64,000 nucleotides of DNA from Pollutimonas sp963712655 (lineage in GTDB: Bacteria > Pseudomonadota > Gammaproteobacteria > Burkholderiales > Burkholderiaceae_B), in contig CAVQIT010000006.1 of NCBI GenBank assembly GCA_963712655.1, forward strand, positions 62,001 through 126,000, read 5' to 3'. The notes below the pieces were generated by a model, which saw only the letters and a list, made by a program, of their open reading frames with translations, ran no database searches and was not told the DNA's origin. Made by a program: the position numbers and the translations under genes. Below are positions 26,146 to 34,914 of this stretch, one piece after another. Each line of letters opens with the position of its first letter. Within the stretch, counting starts at the first letter, position 1.

Positions 26146-26970
26146 ATGCTGATAGACACCCATTGCCATCTGGATGCGGACGAATTCGCGGCGGACCGCT
26201 CCGCCGTCATTCATCGGGCCAGCCAGAGCGGGGTCGGCGCCATTGTGATTCCGGCGGTGGCGCGCTTCAATTTCAATACCGTGCGGGATCTTGCCCACTC
26301 TTTCAAAGGGGGGCGCTACGCCTTGGGCATACACCCCATTTGCGTGCCGGACGCGCAGCAGTCCGATCTGGCCGAACTGGCATCCCAGATCGAGCAATCG
26401 CTGGATGATCCGCGCTTTGTGGCGCTGGGGGAAATCGGCCTGGATTTCTTCGTTCCCGCCTTGACCGCGCCTGCAATGCGGGCCAAGCAGGAAGCCTTTT
26501 ACGCGGCGCAACTGGATCTGGCCCAGCGCTATGGCTTGCCGGTGTTGCTGCATGTAAGGCGCTCGCAGGATATTTTGCTGAAAGCTTTGCGCCGGCGTCC
26601 TTTAATAGGCGGCATCGCGCATGCTTTCAATGGCAGTTTTCAACAGGCCGGGCAATTTATCGAACATGGTTTTGCCCTGGGTTTCGGCGGCGCCATGACG
26701 TTTGGCCGCGCCTTGCAGATACGGCGCCTGGCCGCGCAACTGCCCGTGGAGGCGCTGGTACTGGAAACCGATGCGCCCGATATTCCGCCCGCCTGGCTGG
26801 GCGAGCGGGGCGGCCCCACGCCCAGAAATGAGCCGGGCGAAGTGGTCCGGATTGCGCGGGTTCTGGCTGAATTGCGCGACAGCGCATTCGACGACGTGGT
26901 GCTTGCTTCGGCGGCCAATGCCGGGCGGGTGCTGCCGCGATTGCTGGATGCCGCCGCAGCCGGCGCGTAA
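26146..26970 (+). CDS. tatD: TatD-family metal-dependent DNase
   Basis: A 274-residue TIM-barrel hydrolase of the TatD/YcfH family. Metal-binding motifs are visible: MLIDTHCHLD at the N-terminus, ALGEIGLDF (about 94-102), LLHVRRSQD (about 133-141), GIAHAFNGS, and VLETDAPDIPP near residue 205. Family members have 3'-5' exonuclease/DNase activity linked to DNA repair. The open frame extends upstream into the end of lolD, but the ATG at 26146 preceded by cagggag is the conserved start. It is intact, marking the right border of the indel-rich stretch. Confidence 0.92.
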   Translation: MLIDTHCHLDADEFAADRSAVIHRASQSGVGAIVIPAVARFNFNTVRDLAHSFKGGRYALGIHPICVPDAQQSDLAELASQIEQSLDDPRFVALGEIGLDFFVPALTAPAMRAKQEAFYAAQLDLAQRYGLPVLLHVRRSQDILLKALRRRPLIGGIAHAFNGSFQQAGQFIEHGFALGFGGAMTFGRALQIRRLAAQLPVEALVLETDAPDIPPAWLGERGGPTPRNEPGEVVRIARVLAELRDSAFDDVVLASAANAGRVLPRLLDAAAAGA

Positions 26971-26973
26971 GCG

Positions 26974-28024
26974 TCAGGGCAGGTTTTCGCGGAAGATGAT
27001 CTGGGTATGCACGGGGTCCACTCCGCTCATGATGGCGCGATGGTCCCGCAAATTGGCGAAAATCCGGATGCAGTTCATGGTGGCCGATTGAGGGTTCTGG
27101 GTGATGACCGCATCCATGGTTCCATCTATCAGCAAAGCGCGGGTGTCCGGCGTTAGGCCATGTCCGATAAAAACGACCTTGTGTTCCAGGCCCGCTTCCT
27201 TCAGGGCCCTGGCAACCCCGTCCGATGCCCCGCCAATGTTGTAGACGCCGGCCAGGTCCGGGCACTGTTCCAGCAGTTGCCGCGTCAGCCGGTAGTTTTC
27301 CTGCGCATTGTCCTGTCCTTCGCGCAGGCCGACGACATCGATGACAGGGAAAAATTCCTTGAACAGATAAAGGAACCCCATTTCGCGCTCCTCGTGGGCG
27401 CGATAGCTAAGGCTGCCCGCGATCATGGCCACTTTGGCCGGACGGGGCCCGATGAAGCGCGCTATCAGATATGCCGCTGTGCGGCCCGCCGAGCGATTGT
27501 CCAGGCCTATGTAGGCGGCCCGTCCTGAGTTGGAAATGTCCGAGATCAGGGTGACGACATGGACGCCTTTGGCGACCAGGAAGTTGACGGCATCCTGCAC
27601 CAGGGGATGTTCAATGGCCATGAAAGCCACGCCGTCGGCGCGTTCCGCCTGCCGCAGCAGGGCGGCGGCAAGCAATTTGGGATTGAAGCCTTCTATATAT
27701 TCGACGCGGCTTTTTACATTGAAGGGCGCCCAGTTTTCCTGCGAATAATTGACCGTATCGCCCAGCATGTTGATAAAGCGATTCGTGCCCTTGGGCAGCA
27801 GGAAAGCAATACGCATGGGCTTGGGGGTCATGGCGGCGTACAGATCCGCTTCGGGCAGATAATCGAGCTGGGCGGCGGCCTTGAGCACCTTCTGAATGGT
27901 GGCGTCGCGCACGCCCGGGCGATGATTCAGGACACGGTCCACCGTTGCGGTGGACACCTTGGCGTAACGGGCGATATCGCTTACCGTGGCGCGGGCTGGA
28001 AAAATAGGGCTGGAGTTCGCTCAT
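26974..28024 (-). CDS. LacI-family regulator (N-terminus out of frame)
   Basis: A roughly 345-residue LacI/GalR regulator with a periplasmic-binding-like domain (GVAFMAIEHP, AAYIGLDNRSAGRTAAYLIARF, GVYNIGGASDGVARAL, HGLTPDTRALLIDG). The HTH (ATVSDIARYAKVSTATVDRVLNHRPGVRD split by frame) reads open only from a stop codon just upstream, with no in-frame ATG before the GTG at 27957. An ATG at 28024 starts MSELQPYFSSPR in another frame that joins the HTH if two bases (GC) were lost in the gcgcgc-like run near 27990. Divergent from the TRAP/RuBisCO-like operon and probably its repressor. Confidence 0.8.
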
Positions 28025-28137
28025 TACATCAAAATACATCATTGTTTAAGTTTGACCTGAATATATTATCACTATATCGTTCAGTCACATAAGATTCTAT
28101 TTAATCAAAAAGCATCATATCCACGTAGGAGACAAGC

Positions 28138-29157
28138 ATGCAAAAAATTACCCGCCGCAGCGTTTTACGGGCATTGTCCGCCGTGCCTTTGGCCGGGGTG
28201 GCCAGCGCGATGCCCAGGATTGCCCGGGCCGCTGAATTCTCGTACAAGTACGGCAATAATCTTCCCCTGACCCATCCTTTGAACATTCGCGCCAAAGAAG
28301 CGGCCGACGAGATCAGGGAAAAATCCAAGGGCAGGGTGGACATCGCCATTTTTCCGAACAATCAGCTTGGCGGCGACACCGATATGCTGGCCCAGGTCCG
28401 CTCCGGGGGCATTCACTTCTTTACGCCGTCGTCGCTCGTCATCGCCACGCTGGTGCCGGTTGCGGCCATCAATGCCGTGGGCTTTGCATTTTCCGACTAC
28501 AAGCAGGTCTGGAACGCCATGGATGGGCAATTGGGAGCCCACGTGCGTGCTTCCATACGGAAAATACGCCTCTATGCCTTCGAAAAAATGTGGGACAACG
28601 GCTTTCGCCAGATGACAAGCAGCAAGGCGCCGGTAGCGGGCGCCGCCGAAATGGAAGACCTTAAAATCCGCGTGCCGGTCAGCCCTTTGTCGATTTCCAT
28701 GTTCAAAAGCCTGGGCGCCGCGCCGACCAGCCTGCAATTCAGCGAAGTGTATTCGTCGCTGCAGACCAAGATCGTCGATGCCCAGGAAAACCCCTTGCCC
28801 ATTATTCAGGTGGCCAAGCTGTATGAAGTGCAGAAATATTGCTCGCTGACCAACCATATCTGGGACGGCTTCTGGTTTATTGCCAACGGCGCCGCCTGGG
28901 ATCGCCTGCCCGCCGACTTGAAGACTATCGTGGCCGACGGCATTAACGGGGCTGGAATGAGGCAGCGCGAAGATATCAGCAAATTGAATCAATCCGTGCA
29001 GGCCGATTTGCAGGCCAAGGGCTTGCTGTTCAATTCGCCGGCTTCAGACAGTTTTCGCGCCAAACTGCGCGAGGCGGGCTTCTACAAGGAATGGAAAGGC
29101 CGCTTTGGCGACGAAGCCTGGAATGCCCTGGAGCAATCCGTGGGCAAGCTGGTGTAG
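28138..29157 (+). CDS. TRAP transporter substrate-binding protein (DctP)
   Basis: A 339-residue periplasmic binding protein. A twin-arginine signal peptide (TRRSVLRALSAVPLAGVASA, cleavage near ARAAE at about residue 30) is followed by a DctP fold with NLPLTHPLNIRAKEAADEIREKS, FPNNQLGGDTDMLAQVRSG, the conserved Arg region (LKIRVPVSPLSISMFKSLGA) and EVYSSLQTKIVDAQENPLP. Such proteins capture organic acids or sugar acids for a sodium-driven TRAP permease. First gene of the operon, with tagga as its ribosome-binding site. The permease starts 6 bases after its stop. Confidence 0.93.
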   Translation: MQKITRRSVLRALSAVPLAGVASAMPRIARAAEFSYKYGNNLPLTHPLNIRAKEAADEIREKSKGRVDIAIFPNNQLGGDTDMLAQVRSGGIHFFTPSSLVIATLVPVAAINAVGFAFSDYKQVWNAMDGQLGAHVRASIRKIRLYAFEKMWDNGFRQMTSSKAPVAGAAEMEDLKIRVPVSPLSISMFKSLGAAPTSLQFSEVYSSLQTKIVDAQENPLPIIQVAKLYEVQKYCSLTNHIWDGFWFIANGAAWDRLPADLKTIVADGINGAGMRQREDISKLNQSVQADLQAKGLLFNSPASDSFRAKLREAGFYKEWKGRFGDEAWNALEQSVGKLV

Positions 29158-29163
29158 TCCCGC

Positions 29164-31061
29164 ATGGAATCAGCGTTCATATCCAAGCCGGTTGCCAAGC
29201 CGGATCCATCCGTTCCCATGGGCGGCTCGGGCATGGAGAAGGCGGCGTATCGGCTGGATGCCTGGCTGGGCAAGGCGGTCGAGGCCTGCGCGGTGGCGCT
29301 TATCGTCCTGGAGATCATCATTCTGTTTAGCGGGGTAGTCGCCCGCTATGTCTTGCATGTGCCCCTGGTTTGGTCGGACGAGCTTGCATCCATACTGTTT
29401 TTGTGGCTGTCCATGCTGGGTTCGGTCATCGCCCTGCGCCGGGGCGAACATATGCGCATGACTGCGCTTATCGATCGGGTCGATCCCAGGACACGGGTGC
29501 TGCTCGATGTGTTTGCGCTGGCCGCATCGCTGGCGTTTCTGCTGCTGATTTTCCTGCCCGCGGTCGACTACGCTTACGAAGAGTCGTATATCGTCACTCC
29601 CGCGCTGGAAATCAGCAATGCCTGGCATGCCGCCGCTTTGCCGGCCGGCATTGCGCTGATGGTGCTGGTGTCGCTGTTCCGGCTGCTGCGGATTCCCGAC
29701 AAAAAACTGCTGGCCATCAGCGTGGTGGCCACGGCGCTGCTTGCCGCTGTCTTCTGGCTGGCGCAGCCTTGGCTGCTGGGCCTGGGCAAGCTCAATCTGA
29801 TCGTTTTCTTTGTCGTCGTCGTGGCCGCCAATGTGTTCTCCGGCGTGCCGATTGCCTTTTCGTTCGCACTGGCGACCTTTGGCTACCTGACGCTCACCAC
29901 CGATACCCCGATTGTGGTGATGGTGGGCCGTCTCAACGAAGGGATGTCGCATTTGATTTTGCTGGCGGTGCCGCTGTTCATTTTCCTGGGCGCATTGATA
30001 GAAATGACGGGCATGGCGCGTGCCATGATCCAGTTTCTCGCCAGTTTGCTGGGGCATGTGCGCGGCGGTTTGTCTTATGTGCTGATTGGCGCCATGTACC
30101 TGTTTCCGGGATATCCGGCTCGAAGATCGCCGATATGGCGGCCATTACTCCAGTGCTTTTCCCCGAAATGCAAAGGCGCGGCGCCAAGCCCGGCGAACTG
30201 GTGGCGCTGTTGTCGGCAACCGGCGCGCAAACCGAAACCATTCCGCCATCGATTGTCCTGATCACCATAGGTTCGGTCACCGGCGTTTCGATCGCCGCCT
30301 TGTTTACCGGCGGCATTCTGCCCGCCGTCGTCCTGGGGCTGGCGCTTTGCGCCGTGGTTGGCTGGCGCTACCGCAAAGAAGACCTGGGCGCGGTCAAGCG
30401 CATTACAAAAAAGGAAATTGCGCGGCTTTTCGTGATTGCCTTGCCGGCGGTTTCCTTACCCTTCGTGATACGGGCTTCGGTTGTCGAAGGCGTGGCCACG
30501 GCCACCGAGGTTTCCACCATAGGCGTGGTCTATTCGATAGCCATTGGTTTGCTGATCTACCGTCAGTTCGATTGGAAGCGCGTGGTTCCCATGCTGGTTG
30601 AAACAGCCTCGCTGGCAGGCGCCATCATGCTGATCATCGGCTGCGCGACGGCCATGGCATGGGCGCTTACGCAATCCGGTTTTTCCAGCGATTTGGCCCA
30701 CATGATGGCGACAGTGCCGGGGGGAGGCCATGGTTTTTTGCTGATCTCGGTGGTGGCTTTCATTATCCTGGGCAGCGTGCTCGAAGGCATTCCGGCCATT
30801 GTCCTGTTCGGACCCTTGCTGTTTCCCATCGCCAGGCAACTCGGTATTCACGAAGTGCATTATTCCATGGTGGTGATTTTCTCCATGGGCATAGGCCTGT
30901 TCGCACCGCCCTTCGGCGTCGGCTACTACGGCGCATGCGCTGTCGGCAAGGTCGATCCCAGCGAGGGCATGCGATACATCTGGGGATATGTCGTCGCCCT
31001 GTTGATCGGCCTGGCCGTGGTGACGGCGTTTCCATGGTTTTCGATCGGATTTCTCAAGTAA
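29164..31061 (+). pseudogene. Fused TRAP permease DctQM, one frameshift
   Basis: A single gene encoding the small (DctQ) and large (DctM) TRAP permease subunits. Residues about 30-190 are a four-helix DctQ domain (LIVLEIIILFSGVVARYVLHVPLVWSDELA split over the first helices). The rest is a 12-helix DctM domain (NVFSGVPIAFSFALATFG, SGSKIADMAAITPVLFPEM, GVGYYGACAVGKVDPSEGM). The frame breaks once near 30102, where ctgtttccggg should be ctggtttccggg; adding one G restores one 632-residue protein. The rest is clean. The break is either a recent null mutation of the transporter or a sequencing slip. Confidence 0.9.
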
Positions 31062-31129
31062 TCATTTTCCGGGCGTGGCGTTGATTCGCCAGTCTGTTTC
31101 ACCACCCAACACGATGGTCAGGGACAAGC

Positions 31130-31669
31130 ATGAGTAAGTTTTTTGGAGAAATCCGCCAATTGGGCTATGTCGTGAACGACATCGAGCAAGCCATGGAGTA
31201 CTGGAGCCGGACGCTGGGAGTAGGGCCCTGGTATTACAACCCCAAGGTGCCTATTACCAACTACCAATACGATGGCCGGCATTATGAACCGCACAATTCG
31301 GTGGCCCTGGCGAACTCGGGTTTCGTGCAGGTCGAGCTTATCCAGGTGCGCAACGACGTGCCCTCGATGTACCGGGATTTCCTGCAAGAAGGCAATACCG
31401 GATTGCAGCATGTGGCGTACTGGACGGAGAGCTATGACGCCGATCTCGAGCGCCTGTTGAAACAGGGTTTCAAGCCCAAGATGAGCGGGCAGGTCGGCGA
31501 GCGCGGCCGGTTTATCTATTTCGATACCGAATACCACCCCGGTACCGTCATCGAGCTTTCCGAAGTCGCCGGACCCAAAGGTAAATTGTTCGACCTGATC
31601 AGGAATGCCTCCATCGACTGGGATGGCCAGGATCCGGTGCGCGATTTCCCCGATTTGCGCACGCTTTGA
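31130..31669 (+). CDS. VOC-family (glyoxalase-like) enzyme
   Basis: A 179-residue vicinal-oxygen-chelate protein of the Glyoxalase_4/methylmalonyl-CoA-epimerase-like group. Two beta-alpha-beta-beta-beta modules are visible: IRQLGYVVNDIEQAMEYWSR with VQVELIQV, and LQHVAYWTESYDADLERLLK with GTVIELSE. Likely metal ligands are Gln10, Glu69, His94 and Glu142. In this operon it probably epimerises or isomerises a 2- or 3-oxo sugar-acid intermediate between uptake and the RuBisCO-like/kinase steps; that role is inferred from position only. Confidence 0.85.
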   Translation: MSKFFGEIRQLGYVVNDIEQAMEYWSRTLGVGPWYYNPKVPITNYQYDGRHYEPHNSVALANSGFVQVELIQVRNDVPSMYRDFLQEGNTGLQHVAYWTESYDADLERLLKQGFKPKMSGQVGERGRFIYFDTEYHPGTVIELSEVAGPKGKLFDLIRNASIDWDGQDPVRDFPDLRTL

Positions 31670-31730
31670 CTTTCTTTCGTCCCCGCAACCCTTTCATTAT
31701 CGCCTGCCGCACGTTTGCGGGCCACACCGC

Positions 31731-33005
31731 ATGAAATCCGATCGCATCAAAGCCAGCTATCTTATAGAAACGCCCTTTCCTCCCGAGAAGGTTGCCGACG
31801 TAATGGCCGGCGAGCAGTCCTGCGGCACGTTTACACGCGTCGCCGGCGAAACCGACGAACTCAGGGATAGGGCAAGAGCCTGGGTGGACTCCATAACGGA
31901 ACTGCCTGCCGCCGATGCGCCCAGCCTGCCCAATGCCTGGCTGCAACAGCGCGGCATAAGCGGACCATGGCGGCGCGCAAAAGTGGAATTGTCATTCCCC
32001 GTGGATAATATCGGGGTGAACCTGCCCACGCTGGCGGCGACCGTATCCGGCAATTTATACGACCTGGGCGAAGTGACCGGCATGCGGCTGGAGTCGTTGG
32101 AGCTTCCTTTCGACTATCGCATGAAGTACGAATTGCCGCGCATGGGCATCGCGGCGACGCGGGCCAGCATAGGCGCGGCGGCCGGCGCCCTGGTCGGAAC
32201 CATCATCAAGCCCAATGTGGGTTTGTCCGCCCAGGCCACGGCCGAACTGGTCCAGGTCTTGTGCGAGGCCGGGGTCGATTTCATCAAGGACGATGAAGTA
32301 TGCGCCAACCCGCGCCATGCGCCCTTGGCCGAACGGGTGCCCGCCGTGATGGCCGTCATTCGCCGGCATGCCGAACGCAGCGGAAAGCGGGTGATGATGG
32401 CCTTCAATATCAGCGATGATTTCGACGCCATGCGGCGCCATGCCGATCTGGTCGAACGCGAAGGCGGCAGTTGCGTAATGGCCAGTCTTGGCAACTGCGG
32501 CTATTCGGCGGTGCAAAGCCTCAGGCGCGTCACGCCCCTGGCGCTGCATGGGCATCGCAACGGTTTCGGCGCGGTCTCGCGCCATCCCTGGCTGGGCATG
32601 TCCTTCCAGGCCTACCAGGCCTTGTGGCGCCTGGCCGGGGTGGATCACATGCATGTGCATGGCCTTCAGGGCAAGTTTTCGCAAACCGACCAAGAGGTCG
32701 TCCAGGCCGCCGATAATTGCCTTGCGGCAATGTCCGATGCGGTCGACGACCGTGTCCTGCCAGTGTTTTCCTCGGGCCAATGGGCTGGCACGGTTCCCGC
32801 GACCTGGGCGGCGGTCAAGAGCCAGGAGTTGCTGTTCATGTCGGGTGGCGGAATTCTTGCCCATCCCATGGGGCCGGCCGCGGGTGTCGTCAGTTTGCGC
32901 CAGGCCTGGGCCGCGCAGCAAGAAGGTGTCACGCTCGAAGACTACAGCCGGAACATGCCGGAACTCAGGTCCGCACTGGATTTCTTCGGCTCGGCCAAGT
33001 CATGA
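31731..33005 (+). CDS. RuBisCO-like protein (form IV)
   Basis: A 424-residue RuBisCO large-chain homologue. By alignment to the RuBisCO active site: first catalytic Lys kept (Lys160 in GTIIKPNVGL) but the second replaced by Asn162; carbamate Lys186 with metal ligands Asp188/Glu189 in FIKDDE; His275/Arg276 in LHGHRNGFG; His308; loop-6 Lys315 in GLQGKF; phosphate-binding SGGG at 371-374. The mix of kept and changed residues fits a RuBisCO-like enzyme acting on a phosphorylated 3-oxo sugar acid, not CO2 fixation. The stop overlaps the kinase start (ATGA). Starting at 31731 removes an unrelated upstream extension. Confidence 0.92.
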   Translation: MKSDRIKASYLIETPFPPEKVADVMAGEQSCGTFTRVAGETDELRDRARAWVDSITELPAADAPSLPNAWLQQRGISGPWRRAKVELSFPVDNIGVNLPTLAATVSGNLYDLGEVTGMRLESLELPFDYRMKYELPRMGIAATRASIGAAAGALVGTIIKPNVGLSAQATAELVQVLCEAGVDFIKDDEVCANPRHAPLAERVPAVMAVIRRHAERSGKRVMMAFNISDDFDAMRRHADLVEREGGSCVMASLGNCGYSAVQSLRRVTPLALHGHRNGFGAVSRHPWLGMSFQAYQALWRLAGVDHMHVHGLQGKFSQTDQEVVQAADNCLAAMSDAVDDRVLPVFSSGQWAGTVPATWAAVKSQELLFMSGGGILAHPMGPAAGVVSLRQAWAAQQEGVTLEDYSRNMPELRSALDFFGSAKS

Positions 33006-34342
33006 CGCTGCGGCTTGCCTGGTATGGAGACGATTTTACCGGGGCCACCGATACACTGAGGGTCGCGGCGACGGCCGGGCTGCGCAGCTTGCTGTTCCTG
33101 GATGTGCCCACGGCGGAGCAACTGGCCAGGGCCGGTCAGCTTGATGCGCTGGGCATTGCGGGAGCGGCGCGCGCCATGAGCCCGCCGCAAATGAAAGCGG
33201 AACTCGCGCGGATAGGGCAGTTTTTTTTCGAGCGGAAAGCGCCTGTTTTCCACTACAAATGCTGCTCGACTTTCGATAGCTCGCCGGCAATAGGCAGCAT
33301 AGGCGCCGCGGCGGCAATATTGGGTTCGTATGTCGGCAACCCGGCAACCATGCTGGTCGGCGGGCAGCCGGATATTGGCCGGTTTTGCTGCTTCGGCAAT
33401 TTGTTCGCCCTGGCCGGCGCGGGCGGCGAGGTGTGCAGGCTGGATCGGCATCCCACCATGAAAGATCATCCGGTGACGCCGATGGGCGAAGCTGACTTGC
33501 GGCGGCACATAGGCCTTCAGGGCTTGGCGCCGATATCCGGTATTGCCTATACCGAGTATGGCCGAGGCGATGCGGATCTTGATCGCCTCGTTGATGCCCG
33601 GCTGGGAGGGCGGGATGAGGTCCGCGCCTTGTTGTTCGATGTGGCCGATGCATCGCATTTGCTTGCCGTGGGCCGCCAGCTCGACCGGCAGTCGCGGCGC
33701 GGTTCGGTGTTGGCGATGGGCTCGAGCGTGGTGGTGCAGGCGCTTGCCGCCTGGTGGAATCGGCAGGAGGGCGGCGGCGTCAATAGCGCTACGGTCGCGG
33801 ACATCGATGCAAAGACAACAGAGCCGCCATGTCGCGGCCCCGTGTTCGCCCTGGCGGGCAGCATGTCGCCGGTTACCGCCCTGCAAGTGGCGCGGGCCGA
33901 CTCGTACGAACGTATCCCCTTGAGCGGCGCAAGCCTGCTGGGCGATCCCGCCTATGCCGGCGCGCAGTCTGACCATGTTGCCGCGTTGCTGGACAGACAA
34001 AAGCATGTGCTGGCCTACGTGGAAAATACCGATGGCCAGCCGACAGACATCGACGCCAGGCAATTGGCGTTTGCGACGGCTGATTTTATAAAGCGCGTCG
34101 TGGATGGCCAGGCGGCCAAGGGGCGCCCTCTGCGGCGGCTGGGTGTGGCCGGAGGCGATACATCCAGCAGGGCGGCAAAGGCGCTGGATATATGGGCCTT
34201 GTCTTTCGTGGACGTGCTGGCCCCCGGCGTGGCCTTATGCCAGGCTCACAGCGACGATCATCGATTGCACGGGATGCAATTGATGTTGAAAGGCGGGCAG
34301 ATGGGCGGCGACGATATCTTCGAGCGATTGCTGCTGGCCTGA
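33002..34342 (+). CDS. DUF1537 four-carbon/sugar-acid kinase
   Basis: A 446-residue kinase of the DUF1537 (OtnK/DtnK/OiaK-like) family. The N-terminal substrate domain starts LRLAWYGDDFTGATDTLRVA with the DDFTGA motif. The C-terminal nucleotide-binding domain carries LGVAGGDTSSRAAKAL (about 378-393) and the terminal LMLKGGQMGGDDIF. These enzymes phosphorylate tetronates, 3-oxo-tetronates or 3-oxo-isoapionate with ATP. It is translationally coupled to the RuBisCO-like gene by a 4-base overlap, so the two very likely act in sequence: kinase first, then the RuBisCO-like enzyme on the phosphorylated product. Confidence 0.92.
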   Translation: MTLRLAWYGDDFTGATDTLRVAATAGLRSLLFLDVPTAEQLARAGQLDALGIAGAARAMSPPQMKAELARIGQFFFERKAPVFHYKCCSTFDSSPAIGSIGAAAAILGSYVGNPATMLVGGQPDIGRFCCFGNLFALAGAGGEVCRLDRHPTMKDHPVTPMGEADLRRHIGLQGLAPISGIAYTEYGRGDADLDRLVDARLGGRDEVRALLFDVADASHLLAVGRQLDRQSRRGSVLAMGSSVVVQALAAWWNRQEGGGVNSATVADIDAKTTEPPCRGPVFALAGSMSPVTALQVARADSYERIPLSGASLLGDPAYAGAQSDHVAALLDRQKHVLAYVENTDGQPTDIDARQLAFATADFIKRVVDGQAAKGRPLRRLGVAGGDTSSRAAKALDIWALSFVDVLAPGVALCQAHSDDHRLHGMQLMLKGGQMGGDDIFERLLLA

Positions 34343-34497
34343 ACGCTGCTTGCCTACACCAGTCTTGGCGCTGTTGCTGCTCGAAATTGAGGCCCCGGAT
34401 CCCGCATGAATTCTGTTTCAAAATAAATCAGTCTATGTGATAATCCTGTGAAGAGGCGCTGAAAATAAGGTGCGCTGGAACCAAGGAGCGTTGGAAC

Positions 34498-34788
34498 ATG
34501 ATGAACATCAAGCGTAGACATTTCGTCAAGGGGTGCGCAGCGGCCTGTGTCCTGTTGGCGCCCGGTATCGCCAGCGCCATGAAAGGCGAAAACGCGAACA
34601 ACGCAGCGGCCTCGGTTGCCGATTCGCACATCGAAAAATCCATCAAGGCAAGCTTCGGCGGTGGCTTCTCCGTACGGGCTCATTCTCAATCCAACGGGCT
34701 CACCCACGCCGAGATCGAACATTTTGGCAACCGGTACGCGGTCGCCTCCGCGGACTTGCTGGACTGGACGATCGTGCGTCCTCTCTGA
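34498..34788 (+). CDS. Small Tat-exported protein upstream of LodA-like gene
   Basis: A 96-residue protein with a twin-arginine signal peptide (KRRHFVKGCAAACVLLAPGIASA, shown here only by its ends: RR at residues 6-7, cleavage near residue 27). The mature part is a ~69-residue domain with no recognised family (SIKASFGGGFSVRAHSQSNG, LTHAEIEHFGNRYAVASADL). It precedes the LodA-like gene by 126 bases on the same strand. It could be an exported partner or chaperone of the quinoprotein; this is inference. Confidence 0.65.
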   Translation: MMNIKRRHFVKGCAAACVLLAPGIASAMKGENANNAAASVADSHIEKSIKASFGGGFSVRAHSQSNGLTHAEIEHFGNRYAVASADLLDWTIVRPL

Positions 34789-34914
34789 TCAACCCGGGTT
34801 TCGCCTCTCCTTCGGAGATCGTCGATTTTCATGGGCGAGAACACTTGGGTATCGATGACTTGGGCGCGGTTTTAGCGCCAAGGTAATAAAGACAATTTGT
34901 AGAGGAAATCAACT

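Noticed and set aside
28052..28078. Sigma-70 promoter TTGACC/TATATC before the dctP gene
   Set aside because: Spacing of 15 bases is too short and the -10 is weak. It remains possible but was not listed as a feature.
30085..30601. Programmed frameshifting in the TRAP permease
   Set aside because: The break is a plain missing G with no slippery heptamer or downstream pseudoknot; mutation or error explains it better.
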